Positions 10,422 to 23,066 of a stretch of 64,000 bases of DNA are shown here, piece by piece (position 1 is the stretch's first letter; each line of letters opens with the position of its first letter). The notes beneath the pieces were generated by a model. That model saw only the letters and a list, made by a program, of their open reading frames with translations, had not been told where the DNA came from and ran no database searches. The stretch spans positions 62,001-126,000 of the forward strand of contig MPNE01000008.1 in assembly GCA_002238865.1 (NCBI GenBank), given 5' to 3'. A program made the translations under genes and the position numbers. Source of the stretch: Gemmatimonadetes bacterium bin94 (GTDB lineage Bacteria; Gemmatimonadota; Gemmatimonadetes; Longimicrobiales; Gaopeijiaceae).

Positions 10422-12899
10422 ATGAATCTCTCTCGTCGCACTGCATTGAAACTCGGCGTCGGAGCTGGCGCGCTGCCGTTGCTGGGGCGCTCACCCCTCG
10501 CAGCCCGGCAGGACGCTCCGTCTCCCGACGTCTCGACCGGCGACCTCGTCCAGGCCAGACCGATCCCTCTGAGCGCCGTCCGCCTCACCGGCGGGCCGCT
10601 CAAGCACGCACAGGACCTCAACGGCCGCTATCTGCTCGAACTCGAGCCCGACCGGATGCTCGCGTACTATCGCGACCGGGCCGGCCTGACCCCGAAGGGC
10701 GAGCCGTACGGAGGCTGGGACGGGGACGGCCGGAACCTGACGGGTCACATCGCTGGCCACTATCTGACCGCGGTGAGCCTCATGTGGGCCGGGACCGGCG
10801 ACGAGCGCTTCAAGGAGCGCGCCGACTACCTGGTCACGGAACTCAAGGAGGTGCAGGATGCCCACGGCGACGGCTACCTCAGCGCGCTGGCCGGCCTGCG
10901 GCGGGCATTCGGCGAGCTGGCCCGCGGCCGGATCCGCTCGGCCTCCTTCGACCTGAACGGTGAGTGGGCGCCCTGGTACACCCTCCACAAGACCTTCGGC
11001 GGTCTTCGCGACGCCTATCGGCTCACCGGCAACGAAACCGCGCTGGATATGGAGATCACCTTCGCAACGTGGGCCGAGGGGATCCTCTCGGGGCTCTCCG
11101 ACGCCCAGCTCCAGCACATGATGAACACGGAATTCGGCGGCATGAACGAGATCATGGTCGACCTCTTCGCAGACACGGGCGACGAGCGCTGGCTCGACCT
11201 CTCGTACAAGTTCGAGCACCGCGCCTTCATCGAGCCGCTCCAGCGCCACCAGGACATCCTCGCCGGCAAGCACGGGAACACCGCCGTGCCCAAGCTCATC
11301 GGTTCGGCGGACCGCTTCGCCCTGACCGGCAATCCCGCCGACCTTATGGGGGCGAGCTTCTTCTGGGACCGTGTGGTCCAGTACCACACCTTCTCCAGCG
11401 GCGGCCACGGCAAGGACGAGTACTTCGGCCCGCCCGGGCAGCTCAATGATCGCATCGACGGGCGCACGGCCGAGACGTGCAACATCTACAACATGCTCAA
11501 GCTCACCCGGCAGCTCTTCTCGCTCCGGCCCGACGCACACTACGCCGACTTCCACGAGCGCGCCCTCTTCAACCACATCATGGCGTCGATCGACCCGGAG
11601 GACGGGCGCACCTGCTACATGGTTCCGGTGGGCCGCGCCGTGCAGCGCGAGTACCAGGACATGCAGCGCAGCTTCACCTGCTGCGTGGGGTCGGGGATGG
11701 AGAGCCACGCACTCCACGGCGACGGGATCTACTACGAAGACGGGGACGGGATGTGGGTGAACCTGTACGCGCCTTCGACCGCTGACTGGGCGGAAGCCGG
11801 GGTTCAACTGGCGATGGAGACCGGGTTCCCCGAGGGGGAGACCGCGACGCTCCGGGTGGAGACGCGGGCGCCGCGCGAGTTCACGCTGATGCTTCGCCAG
11901 CCGTACTGGGCGGGCGAGGGGTTCTCGGTGAGTGTGAACGGCGAGGTGGTCGCGGCGGAGGTCCGGCCCGATGGCCTCGAGTTCAACGGCCGCAGCCAGT
12001 ACGGACGACTCTCCTATGAGGCAAGTTCGTTCAGGGAGCTCAAACGCACCTGGAGGACCGGGGACGTGGTCGAGGTCGCCCTGCCGAAATCGGTCCGGCT
12101 GGAGGGGCTACCGGACAATCCGCGGCGGGCATCGATCATGTGGGGGCCACTCGTGCTGGCCGGAGACCTGGGGCCCGAAGCCGCGCGCGATGGCGATGAG
12201 CGACGAGAGCGCCCGAAGGTGCCGGTCTTCGTCGCGGCTGAGGAGCCTTTGGAATCGTGGGTCCAGCCGGTCGCTGGCCGCGCCGGCCACTTCCGCACGG
12301 ACGGCGTGGGCCGCGAGCCCGACGCCGCGGGTAGCGCCACGGACATGGACCTCCAGCCCTTCTTCCGCCTCCACCGGCGGACATATTCCACGTACTGGGA
12401 CCTTTTCACACCGGACGAGTGGGAGGAGCAAAAGGCGGAGTACGCCGCTGAAGCCGAGCGCCTGCGCAGGCTGGAGGGGGCAACCGTCGCCTATCTGGAA
12501 CCCGGCGAGCGCGTCTTCGAGGACGAGTTCAACTACCAGGGCGCCGAGGACGCGGTGACGCAGCGCATGCTGGGCCGCCCCGGGCGAAGGGGTGGGAGCT
12601 GGTTCTCCTTCGAAGTCCCGGTGGCGCCCGATCACCCCATGACCCTCATCGCGACCTACTACAGCGATGACCGCCGGGGCACGCCGGCGTCGTTCGAGAT
12701 CATCGTCGACGGGACCCGCGTGGCCGAAGCCGAGGTCGACCGCAGCGAGCCGCCGCGCTTCTTCGATGTCGAGTATCCGATCCCGGCAGAGGTGGTCGAG
12801 GGCAAGGAAAGCGTGACCGTGCGTCTGCAGGCGCAGCCGGACAACCAGATCGCCACGGTCTTCGGGCTTCGGATGGTGCGCGCGGACGAGCTGCGGTGA
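10422..12899 (+). CDS. GH127-like (DUF1680) putative beta-L-arabinofuranosidase, Tat signal
   Basis: Tat signal [24 protein letters not shown]1680-like core, [16 protein letters not shown] and [12 protein letters not shown] motifs. The ORF begins at 10053, but the ATG at 10422 fits the signal peptide. Confidence 0.83.
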   Translation: MNLSRRTALKLGVGAGALPLLGRSPLAARQDAPSPDVSTGDLVQARPIPLSAVRLTGGPLKHAQDLNGRYLLELEPDRMLAYYRDRAGLTPKGEPYGGWDGDGRNLTGHIAGHYLTAVSLMWAGTGDERFKERADYLVTELKEVQDAHGDGYLSALAGLRRAFGELARGRIRSASFDLNGEWAPWYTLHKTFGGLRDAYRLTGNETALDMEITFATWAEGILSGLSDAQLQHMMNTEFGGMNEIMVDLFADTGDERWLDLSYKFEHRAFIEPLQRHQDILAGKHGNTAVPKLIGSADRFALTGNPADLMGASFFWDRVVQYHTFSSGGHGKDEYFGPPGQLNDRIDGRTAETCNIYNMLKLTRQLFSLRPDAHYADFHERALFNHIMASIDPEDGRTCYMVPVGRAVQREYQDMQRSFTCCVGSGMESHALHGDGIYYEDGDGMWVNLYAPSTADWAEAGVQLAMETGFPEGETATLRVETRAPREFTLMLRQPYWAGEGFSVSVNGEVVAAEVRPDGLEFNGRSQYGRLSYEASSFRELKRTWRTGDVVEVALPKSVRLEGLPDNPRRASIMWGPLVLAGDLGPEAARDGDERRERPKVPVFVAAEEPLESWVQPVAGRAGHFRTDGVGREPDAAGSATDMDLQPFFRLHRRTYSTYWDLFTPDEWEEQKAEYAAEAERLRRLEGATVAYLEPGERVFEDEFNYQGAEDAVTQRMLGRPGRRGGSWFSFEVPVAPDHPMTLIATYYSDDRRGTPASFEIIVDGTRVAEAEVDRSEPPRFFDVEYPIPAEVVEGKESVTVRLQAQPDNQIATVFGLRMVRADELR

Positions 12900-12906
12900 G
12901 CGGGGC

Positions 12907-14397
12907 TTGATCGACTACGCTCCCTTCGAGGCGTGGTTCGTCACCGGCAGCCAGCACCTGTACGGGCCGGAGGCGCTCGAGCGGGTGCGCGCCAACTCCG
13001 AGGCGGTTGTGGCGGGCCTCAACGGATCGGGCGTTTTGCCGGTCCGGGTCGTCTTCAAGGCCGTGGTCACGACGCCGGAGGAGATCTCGGCGGCGCTGCG
13101 TGAAGCGGACGCCGCGCCGAACTGCCTCGGTGTCATCGCGTGGATGCACACCTTCAGCCCTGGCAAGATGTGGATCGGCGGGCTGAGCAGGCTGCGGCGG
13201 CCGCTGTGCCACCTGCATACGCAGACGGGCAAGGGCATCCCCTGGTCCACCATCGACATGGACTTCATGAACCTGAACCAGTCGGCGCACGGCGGGCGCG
13301 AGTTCGGGTATATCTGCACCCGGCTGGGGATCGAGCGGAAGGTCGTCGTCGGGCACTGGAAGGAGCCGACCGTCCAGGAGCGGGTGGCGACCTGGCTGCG
13401 CGCCGCGGCGGCGTGGCACGACAGCCGGGGGATGAGGATCGCGCGCATCGGGGACAACATGCGGCAGGTCGCCGTGACCGAGGGGGACAAGGTCGAGGCC
13501 GAGTTGCGCTTCGGGGTTGCCGTCAACGGGTACGGACTCGGGGATGTTGTGGCGCATGTCGAGGCCGTGCGGAAGGCCGCCGTCGACGCGCTGTGCGAGG
13601 AGTACGCCGCGTCGTACACGATGATGGAGTCGCTGCTGCCCGGCGGGGCGCGCCATGCCTCACTGAGAGACGCCGCCCGGATCGAGCTCGGCTTGCGCTA
13701 CTTCCTGGAGGAAGGCGGCTTCCACGCCTTCACCGACACCTTCGAGAACCTGCACGGCCTCAGGCAGCTCCCGGGCATCGCCGCGCAGCGCCTCATGGCC
13801 GACGGCTACGGGTTCGGCGCCGAAGGGGACTGGAAGACCGCAGCCCTCGTGCGGTCCATGAAGGTCATGGCCCACGGTCTCCCGGGCGGCACCAGCTTCA
13901 TGGAGGACTACACCTACCACCTCGATTCCGGGGGCCAGGCGGTACTGGGCGCCCACATGCTGGAGATCTGCCCGACGATCGCCGCGGACACGCCGTCGTG
14001 CGAGGTGCACCCGCTCGGGATCGGGGGCCGCGAGGACCCGGTGCGCCTCGTGTTCGATGCGGCCGCCGGGCCGGCGGTGAAGGCGACGCTGGTGGACCTG
14101 GGCGACCGCTTTCGCATGGTGGTGAACGAGGTGGACGTGGTCGAGCCGTTGGCAGCGCTGCCCAGGCTCCCCGTAGCGCGGGCGTTATGGAAGCCGCTTC
14201 CGGATCTGGAGACGGCGGCTGCAGCCTGGATCCACGCGGGAGGCAGCCATCACACGGGGTTTTCGCTTGCGCTGACGGCCGAGCATTTCGAGGACTTCGC
14301 CGCCATGGCGGGGGTGGAGTGCCTGTTTATTGATGGGGATACGGAGTTGAGGAGGTTTCGCCGAGAGCTGCGGTGGGGGGATGGAAGGCGGGACTAG
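12907..14397 (+). CDS. araA: L-arabinose isomerase
   Basis: [51 protein letters not shown]; start is TTG at 12907. Confidence 0.95.
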   Translation: MIDYAPFEAWFVTGSQHLYGPEALERVRANSEAVVAGLNGSGVLPVRVVFKAVVTTPEEISAALREADAAPNCLGVIAWMHTFSPGKMWIGGLSRLRRPLCHLHTQTGKGIPWSTIDMDFMNLNQSAHGGREFGYICTRLGIERKVVVGHWKEPTVQERVATWLRAAAAWHDSRGMRIARIGDNMRQVAVTEGDKVEAELRFGVAVNGYGLGDVVAHVEAVRKAAVDALCEEYAASYTMMESLLPGGARHASLRDAARIELGLRYFLEEGGFHAFTDTFENLHGLRQLPGIAAQRLMADGYGFGAEGDWKTAALVRSMKVMAHGLPGGTSFMEDYTYHLDSGGQAVLGAHMLEICPTIAADTPSCEVHPLGIGGREDPVRLVFDAAAGPAVKATLVDLGDRFRMVVNEVDVVEPLAALPRLPVARALWKPLPDLETAAAAWIHAGGSHHTGFSLALTAEHFEDFAAMAGVECLFIDGDTELRRFRRELRWGDGRRD

Positions 14398-14424
14398 CTA
14401 CGTCAGCCAATTGGCCGCCGCCAA

Positions 14425-15759
14425 TCAGCCGGACCGGTCGAGCGGCCAGAGTTGCACGTACTCCACCCGCAGCTCATCGAGCACCTTGCCGAGGATGTAG
14501 TCTTCGCCGATCTCGTAGATGACCAGACCGGCGGGTGTTTCGATGAAGCCCTGCACGATCCCGTCGGGGTCGAAGACGGTCCAGAGCGGGGGATCGTCTT
14601 CTTCACCCGGCAGCCTGTATTCCCGGACCCAGAGGTAGTCGAGCGCATCGACCTGGATGCCGAGCACGTCCATCTCGATGGGCAAAAAGGCGGGAAAAGA
14701 CGACGGGAGCGGCAGCGCGTCGAGGACCGGGGTCATCCTTTGCCTGAAGTCGGCGTCCGTGATCCCGTCCAGGCGGCCGGCCTTGAACCGTTCGAGGTCG
14801 GCCTCGGCCGGGGTCCGCACCTGGTGATCCCGCCGCACGATACGGGCAAGGGTGCCGTCGGCACCATACGCCCTGATCTCGTAGCGGTCCGTGTTGCTGA
14901 CAATGGCCAGCCCGTCCCACGCACCCCAGACGATGGATTGCTGAAACGGCGGATCGTGCATCCAGAAGTTGAACGGGGGGAAGCCCACTTCGTCGTTGTA
15001 TTGGAACTCCACGGCACCGGGATGGGTGCCGAGCTCGGCTCGGAGCGAGCCATCCCCCTCCAGGAGGAAGAAGTCGATCTCCGGACGGTCGATGCCGGTA
15101 GGCGGATACCCCGACCACTCCGGTGAGCGGCTGGCGAGGATCGTTCCGTCCGGCAGCACGTCGCGGCACACCGTGCGCGAGCCGGCCCGCCCGAGATTGA
15201 CCTGACGCCCATGCTTGCCATTCGAGTCGAAGACGGAGAGCAGCTCCAGCCCCAGCGAATAGGTTCCGTGACAAACCGCGATGGAGTCACCCGGCCATGG
15301 CTCCGCCCAGAAGAGTCTGAATCCAAACGCGTTTCCGCCCCACACACCGCCAAGATCGCCAGGCCCGTCACCCTTCTGTCCCCAGGCCGTCAGATAGTTG
15401 CCGGCCTCGTCGAACACGAGCAGTTGGTGCGAACCGCCGTTCGCAACCACCAGCCGCCCGTCGCCGAGCTCGAGTGCGTCGTCCACCTGGAACAGTTGGA
15501 AGTCGGCGTTTGCCTCCACCGAGCCGATGGAGACGGCGGGTTCAGCGCCGATCTCCCAACCGAGTCGAGAACCCTCCGCGGGGCGGCCGTTCTCGATGAT
15601 TCTTATGCCGGCGCTGTCACGGATCTGGTATTGGAGGGCCGGCCTTGTATCCGGCTCCGGCCCGCCCAAGTCGGCGTCCGTTCCGCAAGCGATGAGGGCG
15701 CTGAACAGGGTGGCCGCCCCCAATAGGGTGGTCGGTCTCCTCATCGCGGCGATCTTCAT
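14425..15759 (-). CDS. 6-bladed beta-propeller lipoprotein
   Basis: Start MKIAAMRRPTTLLGAATLFSALIACGTD; DSAGIRIIENG; propeller-like repeats. The N-terminal extension of the 655-aa ORF (15760-16392) overlaps the neighbouring GH127-like gene and is not credible. Confidence 0.7.
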   Translation of the reverse strand: MKIAAMRRPTTLLGAATLFSALIACGTDADLGGPEPDTRPALQYQIRDSAGIRIIENGRPAEGSRLGWEIGAEPAVSIGSVEANADFQLFQVDDALELGDGRLVVANGGSHQLLVFDEAGNYLTAWGQKGDGPGDLGGVWGGNAFGFRLFWAEPWPGDSIAVCHGTYSLGLELLSVFDSNGKHGRQVNLGRAGSRTVCRDVLPDGTILASRSPEWSGYPPTGIDRPEIDFFLLEGDGSLRAELGTHPGAVEFQYNDEVGFPPFNFWMHDPPFQQSIVWGAWDGLAIVSNTDRYEIRAYGADGTLARIVRRDHQVRTPAEADLERFKAGRLDGITDADFRQRMTPVLDALPLPSSFPAFLPIEMDVLGIQVDALDYLWVREYRLPGEEDDPPLWTVFDPDGIVQGFIETPAGLVIYEIGEDYILGKVLDELRVEYVQLWPLDRSG

Positions 15760-15809
15760 GGCGTACGGCTCGCCTGGTGACGAACGCCTTCGCCCCGTCG
15801 TCGGTCTAT

Positions 15810-18227
15810 TCAACCCTCCTCGATCCACACAATCGACGTCGCCGGGAACGGCTCCGGCCGCGAGCCGTCCGCTAGCCGCTCGGGGCGCCGGGGCCCGTAG
15901 GTGCCGTCCACGCGATTGTCCCGCGCGTAGTTCGGGATCGCCAGCAAGGGCGCACCGTGCGCGAACGTGCCCTCGATAACCGTCACCCCTCCGAGAAAGT
16001 CCTCCCGCCACCTCGGGGTCAGACGGGAGCCCGGCCTCAACGCCTGGTGGATGTCCTGATCTTCCTGCTCGATGTTGTAGACCAGCGGGCCGTACTTCAG
16101 CGCCACCCTGCCCCGGTTCGCCTCGATCCTCTCGTCGGCGTGCACGCGCTGCACCCGCAGAGGAAGCACCAGGTCGATCCGGTCCCCGGTCTTCCAGGCT
16201 CGCTCGATCACCGCATACCCGTTCCTGATCGTCGGATCGACGGCCGTGCCGTTCACCGCGATGGACGTGATGCCGTTCGCATCGGGCGTCGCTTCGTAAA
16301 GGCTGCTCACCGCGCGGTCGGGCACCCGCACCCGGACGCTGAAGGATCTGTCGGCTGCGGGGTTGACGGTGATCGACACCTTCCCGTCCCACGGATACTC
16401 GGTCTCCTGAACGATCTCAACGTCGGTGCCCGCCACACCCTCCACGGTCACCGTACTGCCGATGAAGAGGTTCACGTAGAGCCCGCCCGCGTCCTTCGCA
16501 TACATCCAGGTGGGCAGCATGAGGAGCGTTCTGGGGATGTTGCCGACGCAGCACGGGCAGGTGTGCCAGGCGTATCGCGGCACGTTGGCGTCGAGGGGAT
16601 TGTCGTAGTAGTAGTGCCGCCCCTCGAGGTCGGTGGACCCCAGGAGCGCGTTGTACATCGTCTCCTCGATGAGATCGGCGTACTTCGCTTCGCCGTAGAG
16701 ACGGTTCATCTTCGACTGGAAGAAGAGCTCGCCGCAGCTCGAGCAGGACTCGCAGTAGGAGTTGTTCCTCAGGGAATACTCCGGGCCGAAGCCCTCCGAC
16801 GTCTCGCCGCTCCCCACCCCTCCGGTCACGTAGTACTTCCTGTGGACGATGCCGTCCCAGAGCGAGCGCACCGCGCTGAGGTAGTCGGTGTCCCCGGTCT
16901 CGAGCGCCACGTCGGCCATGGCCGAGTAGCTGTAGACGGCGCGCACGGCGTGCCCTACGGCCTCGTACTGCTGCACCGCCGGCAGGTGGCTCTGGTCGTA
17001 CTCGCGCCCACCGCCGCGACAGTCGAGGAGGAACTTCGCGAGCTCCACGTAACTGTCTCCGCGACCCTCTCCCTCAACGTCATTGACGAAGCGGCCGAAG
17101 CGCACCAGCGCCTGCTCCATCTCCTGATGGCCGTCGAACCACTCCTGTTTGGGCGGAGGGCCGATGTGCTCGCACCAGGTGTCCGCTAGCTGCTTCGCAG
17201 CGTCGTACAGCCGGGTGTCCCGTCCCTCGGTCATGACGTAGTGGTTGATCGCCGACTCGATGAAATAGCCGGCCACATACCCCTCGTGATGGCGTCTGCC
17301 CTCGGGTGTCCAGCGCTCGGCCCAGTCGTCGCGATCGCGCAGCGTGAACGCCGTGTGCAGGTATCCGTCGGGTTCCCGCGCCGCCAGGATCCTGGGGATC
17401 CAGTCCTCGAGCGTCGCCCTCATCGTTCCGTGAGCGGCGAGAATCTCGGGATCGCCCTGGGGATCGACCATGAGCGCGATGCACATGGCCTCCACCGTCT
17501 GGTGGACCCAGGCGTTCGAGAAGACGTAGCCCTTGTGCCCGCCGTGGGGCTCGCCGGCCAGGGCTCTGGCCGCCTCGTCGAAGTTGTCCATGCCTCCCGG
17601 ACCCAGCTCCAGGTCCGAGCGGTTGATCTGATCGATGCACCAGGGGATCCAGTTGACCATGAGCACCCTGGCCTTCTCGCCCCAGAGCCGGTTGTCGATC
17701 CGGTATCCCTTGGTGTGGACTACGTCGAGGTACTCGGGCGGCGGCGGCTCTTCCACCGTCACATGGAACGACGACGTGACCTCTTCCTCGCCGCTGCGCG
17801 CGTTCAGCTTCAGCACGTACGCGCCGGGAGCCGAGAAGGAAGCGGTGGTGACGACGGCCGCCGCATCGGCGAAGGTGACATCGCCCGGCCCGGATTCCAC
17901 GGACCAGGTCACGGCCACCTCGGGTTCCGCCGGCGAAGGGGCCGGGTCCGGAGCCTCGCGACGCATGCGCCGCAGCCAGGGAGGATCCCCGTGCCCGGCC
18001 CAGCCGTTGATGTAGGTTGCACCCGGCAGCACCGTCACGCGGTCGGGTCCGGCGACCGCGGCGAGGGGTGCACTCACCGCCTCGGCAGGTGCTCCCGGGG
18101 ACAGGTTGTCCGCGAGGGGAGGAAGCACGACGGTCGCCACCGCCGCCTTGCCCATGGTGCCCAGCATCTCTCGCCGGCTGATGTCGTGTCTGCTCGCTTC
18201 GTCCTTCATGCGAACCCCTGTCGCCAA
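15810..18227 (-). CDS. GH127-like (DUF1680) putative beta-L-arabinofuranosidase, Tat signal
   Basis: ISRREMLGTMGKAAVATVVLPP signal; YCESCSSCGELFF and WHTCPCCVGNIPR Cys clusters resembling the GH127 Zn-thiolate site; N-terminal Ig-like segment. Confidence 0.82.
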   Translation of the reverse strand: MATGVRMKDEASRHDISRREMLGTMGKAAVATVVLPPLADNLSPGAPAEAVSAPLAAVAGPDRVTVLPGATYINGWAGHGDPPWLRRMRREAPDPAPSPAEPEVAVTWSVESGPGDVTFADAAAVVTTASFSAPGAYVLKLNARSGEEEVTSSFHVTVEEPPPPEYLDVVHTKGYRIDNRLWGEKARVLMVNWIPWCIDQINRSDLELGPGGMDNFDEAARALAGEPHGGHKGYVFSNAWVHQTVEAMCIALMVDPQGDPEILAAHGTMRATLEDWIPRILAAREPDGYLHTAFTLRDRDDWAERWTPEGRRHHEGYVAGYFIESAINHYVMTEGRDTRLYDAAKQLADTWCEHIGPPPKQEWFDGHQEMEQALVRFGRFVNDVEGEGRGDSYVELAKFLLDCRGGGREYDQSHLPAVQQYEAVGHAVRAVYSYSAMADVALETGDTDYLSAVRSLWDGIVHRKYYVTGGVGSGETSEGFGPEYSLRNNSYCESCSSCGELFFQSKMNRLYGEAKYADLIEETMYNALLGSTDLEGRHYYYDNPLDANVPRYAWHTCPCCVGNIPRTLLMLPTWMYAKDAGGLYVNLFIGSTVTVEGVAGTDVEIVQETEYPWDGKVSITVNPAADRSFSVRVRVPDRAVSSLYEATPDANGITSIAVNGTAVDPTIRNGYAVIERAWKTGDRIDLVLPLRVQRVHADERIEANRGRVALKYGPLVYNIEQEDQDIHQALRPGSRLTPRWREDFLGGVTVIEGTFAHGAPLLAIPNYARDNRVDGTYGPRRPERLADGSRPEPFPATSIVWIEEG

Positions 18228-18314
18228 GCGGAGTGATGACCCTTAGTATGTGGGGGCCGAGTCGAAGCGGCCAGAAGAGCCGCGCCTCGCAGCCCCCGGA
18301 AGAGAGCGCCTCGC

Positions 18315-19508
18315 ATGGTCTGTACACGTTTCCGGCTTTCCTTGAGGTGCCTCACCTCCGTACTGCCCCTGCTCGTGCCGGTCGGCTGCGCACCGAGCGA
18401 ATTCCCCATGACGCGAAGCATCACCAGCGCCCCGTTCGGCACGACCTCGGCGGGCGAGGTCGTCGAACTCTTTACGATGGCCAACGCGAACGGGATCGAG
18501 GTGCGGGCCATCACCTACGGCGGGATCATCCTTTCAATCAAGACGCCCGACCGCGACGGCCGCTGGGACGACATCGTGCTGGGCTTCGACTCGCTGGAGC
18601 CCTACGACGCCGGATCGCCCTACTTCGGCTCGATCATCGGCCGGTACGGGAACCGGATCGCACGGGGGCGTTTCACGCTCGACGGAGAGACGTTCGCCCT
18701 CGCGACCAACAACGCGCCGAATCACCTGCACGGCGGCGACATCGGCTTCGACAAGGTCGTCTGGACGGGGACAGCGTTCGAGGGCGACGACGCGGTGGGC
18801 GTCGTGTTCACCTACACCAGCCCCGACGGCGAGGAAGGCTATCCCGGGACGCTGGACGTGCGCGTGACCTACACGCTCACCGACGCGGACGAACTCATCT
18901 TCGACTACCACGCGACGACCGACCGCGCGACGCCGGTCAACCTCACGCAGCACAGCTACTTCAACCTCGCCGGGGCCGCGAGCGACAACATCCTGGGCCA
19001 CGAGCTGACGATCGACGCGAGCCGATTCACCCCCGTGGACTCGACGCTGATCCCCACGGGAGAGCTGGCGCCGGTCGAGGGCACGCCCTTCGACTTCCGC
19101 ACGTCGATGGCCATCGGGGCACGCATCGAAGAGGACGATCCCCAGCTCCGGCACGGCCTGGGCTACGACCACAATTACGTGCTCGACGCGGACCCTGACG
19201 TTGCGTCAGGGTTAACGGAAAACATCGGCGTGGGTCTGCATCGCGCCGCGTTCGTGTTCGAACCGGTGACCGGCCGCACGCTGGAGATCCACACGGAGGA
19301 ACCGGGGATCCAGTTCTACTCCGGGAACTTCCTCGACGGCACGATCGCCGGCAAGAGCGGCCGGGTGTACGCGCACAGGAGCGGCTTCTGCCTCGAGACG
19401 CAGCACTATCCGGATTCGCCCAACCAGCCGACCTTCCCGTCAACCATCCTCCGTCCCGGAGAGGAATACAGCACACGCACCGTCCTCACCTTCGGCGTGA
19501 CGGGCTGA
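18315..19508 (+). CDS. galM: Aldose 1-epimerase
   Basis: ITYGGIILSIKTPDRDG, IIGRYGNRIARGRF, NAPNHLHGG, TQHSYFNLAG, DHNYVLDA; lipoprotein-like signal. Confidence 0.9.
   Translation: MVCTRFRLSLRCLTSVLPLLVPVGCAPSEFPMTRSITSAPFGTTSAGEVVELFTMANANGIEVRAITYGGIILSIKTPDRDGRWDDIVLGFDSLEPYDAGSPYFGSIIGRYGNRIARGRFTLDGETFALATNNAPNHLHGGDIGFDKVVWTGTAFEGDDAVGVVFTYTSPDGEEGYPGTLDVRVTYTLTDADELIFDYHATTDRATPVNLTQHSYFNLAGAASDNILGHELTIDASRFTPVDSTLIPTGELAPVEGTPFDFRTSMAIGARIEEDDPQLRHGLGYDHNYVLDADPDVASGLTENIGVGLHRAAFVFEPVTGRTLEIHTEEPGIQFYSGNFLDGTIAGKSGRVYAHRSGFCLETQHYPDSPNQPTFPSTILRPGEEYSTRTVLTFGVTG
19192..19212. repeat. Perfect 9-bp inverted repeat with 3-nt loop inside the aldose epimerase gene
   Basis: ACCCTGACG-TTG-CGTCAGGGT read directly at 19192-19212. 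Confidence 0.85.
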
Positions 19509-19527
19509 CACAGGCGAAAGGGATCTC

Positions 19528-21291
<1,764 letters not shown>

Positions 21292-21298
21292 GGAAGAC

Positions 21299-22996
21299 GT
21301 GGAGCGGGCCTACACCCTGGGACTCGACTACGGCACGAACTCGGTGCGGGCGGTCGTGGTCGACTGCACGGACGGCCGCACCGTGGGAACCCATGTGTTC
21401 GACTACCCGTCGGGGGAGCGAGGGGTCATCGTGGACGCCAGAGACCCGCACCTCGCGCGACAGAACCCGGGCGACTACGTGGACGGGCTCCGGGCGGCGA
21501 CGCTGGGGGCTCTGGACGAAGCCGTGGGAGAGGAGGGCTTTGCGCGGGACCGGGTGGTCGGGATCGGCGTCGACACGACGGGCTCCACGCCGCTCCCCCT
21601 GGACGCCAATTGCCGTCCCCTCGCGCTCGGCCCGCGGTGGAGCGGGAACCCCGCCGCCCACGCCTGGCTGTGGAAGGACCACACCGCGGCCAAGGAGGCG
21701 GCGACCATTACCGAAGTTGCCGGGCGGCACGCCCCGGAGTATCTGGCGCCCATCGGCGGGACGTATTCGTCCGAGTGGTTCTGGTCGAAGGTCTGGCGCT
21801 GCCTGAATGTGGCGCCCGATGTCTTTGCGGCGGCAGTGACCTGGGTGGAGCTCGCCGACTTCATCCCGGCGGTCCTCGCTTCGGTGACCGACCCGCGCAA
21901 CATTTTTCGTTGCGTGTGCGCGGCGGGGCACAAGGCGATGTACTCGCGTGCCTGGGGCGGCCTTCCCTCGAAGGACTTCCTCGCGCGGCTCGATCCGCGG
22001 CTGGCCGAGCTGCGGGGCCGTCTCTACGACGAGGCGCATCCTCCACACCTCCCTGCTGGCACGCTCTCGCCGGTCTGGGCCGAAGAGCTCCGTCTCCCCG
22101 TCGGGATCCCGATCGCCATGGGGGGATTCGACGCCCACTACGGCGCTGTGGGGGCGGGAGTGGCGCCGGGCACCCTGGTGAAGATCATCGGGACATCGAC
22201 GTGCGACATCACCGTCGCGCCCACTTCCGAGCCGCTCGGCGACGTGCCGGGCATCTGCGGGATCGTGGACGGCTCGGTCATGACCGGCTACTACGGCATC
22301 GAGGCCGGCCAGTCCGCCGTCGGGGACCTCCTCCACTGGTGGGTCGACTCAATATGCGAGGGCGACGACAGCCTTCACGGCAGGCTCTCCGACGAGGCGG
22401 CACGCCTTCGCCCCGGCGAGTCCGGACTCCTCGCCCTGGACTGGAACAACGGGAACCGCACGGTGCTGGTCGACCCCCGCCTGACGGGGCTCATCCTGGG
22501 GCAGACGCTGCGCACGGGACGGGCGGAGGTGTACCGCGCGCTCATCGAGTCGACCGCCTTCGGTGCCCGCATGATCGTCGAGCGCCTTGCCAACTGCGGC
22601 GTTCCCATCGACCGGATCGTCTGTTGCGGTGGGATCGCCGCAAAGAACGACCTCTTCATGCAGATCTACGCCGATGTGCTGGGGCGGCCCATGCTCCTCG
22701 CCGGCTCGCCCCAGACCCCTGCGCTGGGCGCCGCGATCTCGGCAGCGGTCGCGGCGGGGGATGGAGCCTGCGGGTATGCGAGCTTCGAGGAGGCCCAGGA
22801 GCGGATGACGTTTCTGCGGGATGAGCGTTTCGACCCGGACCCCATGGCCGGCGCCGTCTACGACGAACTCTTCGCCATGTATCGCGAACTGCATGACGCC
22901 TTCGGTGCCGTCTCGACCGCCCGGGCCGACTTCCCTTCCCTGATGAAGCGGCTCCTCGTGCTCCGCGAGCGTGTCGCGGGAGACGGCGTGTCATGA
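21299..22996 (+). CDS. araB: Ribulokinase
   Basis: FGGY kinase: LGLDYGTNSVRAVVVDC, GIGVDTTGSTPLPLD, WLWKDHTA, MGGFDAHYGAVG; GTG start. Confidence 0.92.
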   Translation: MERAYTLGLDYGTNSVRAVVVDCTDGRTVGTHVFDYPSGERGVIVDARDPHLARQNPGDYVDGLRAATLGALDEAVGEEGFARDRVVGIGVDTTGSTPLPLDANCRPLALGPRWSGNPAAHAWLWKDHTAAKEAATITEVAGRHAPEYLAPIGGTYSSEWFWSKVWRCLNVAPDVFAAAVTWVELADFIPAVLASVTDPRNIFRCVCAAGHKAMYSRAWGGLPSKDFLARLDPRLAELRGRLYDEAHPPHLPAGTLSPVWAEELRLPVGIPIAMGGFDAHYGAVGAGVAPGTLVKIIGTSTCDITVAPTSEPLGDVPGICGIVDGSVMTGYYGIEAGQSAVGDLLHWWVDSICEGDDSLHGRLSDEAARLRPGESGLLALDWNNGNRTVLVDPRLTGLILGQTLRTGRAEVYRALIESTAFGARMIVERLANCGVPIDRIVCCGGIAAKNDLFMQIYADVLGRPMLLAGSPQTPALGAAISAAVAAGDGACGYASFEEAQERMTFLRDERFDPDPMAGAVYDELFAMYRELHDAFGAVSTARADFPSLMKRLLVLRERVAGDGVS

Positions 22997-23066
22997 AGCC
23001 ATGGATGCGGTGCTCTGGTCACGTTCCCACCCGCGCGACATCGTGGCGTCGCGGAGGACAGCGGTC

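Noticed and set aside
14401-14425. GCCAATTGGC palindrome between convergent genes as a terminator
   Set aside because: Short palindrome without a clear stem-loop and T-tract; insufficient evidence.
15760-16392. N-terminal extension of the beta-propeller ORF (655 aa)
   Set aside because: Overlaps the GH127-like gene on the same strand in another frame; ATG at 15759 begins a clean lipoprotein signal.
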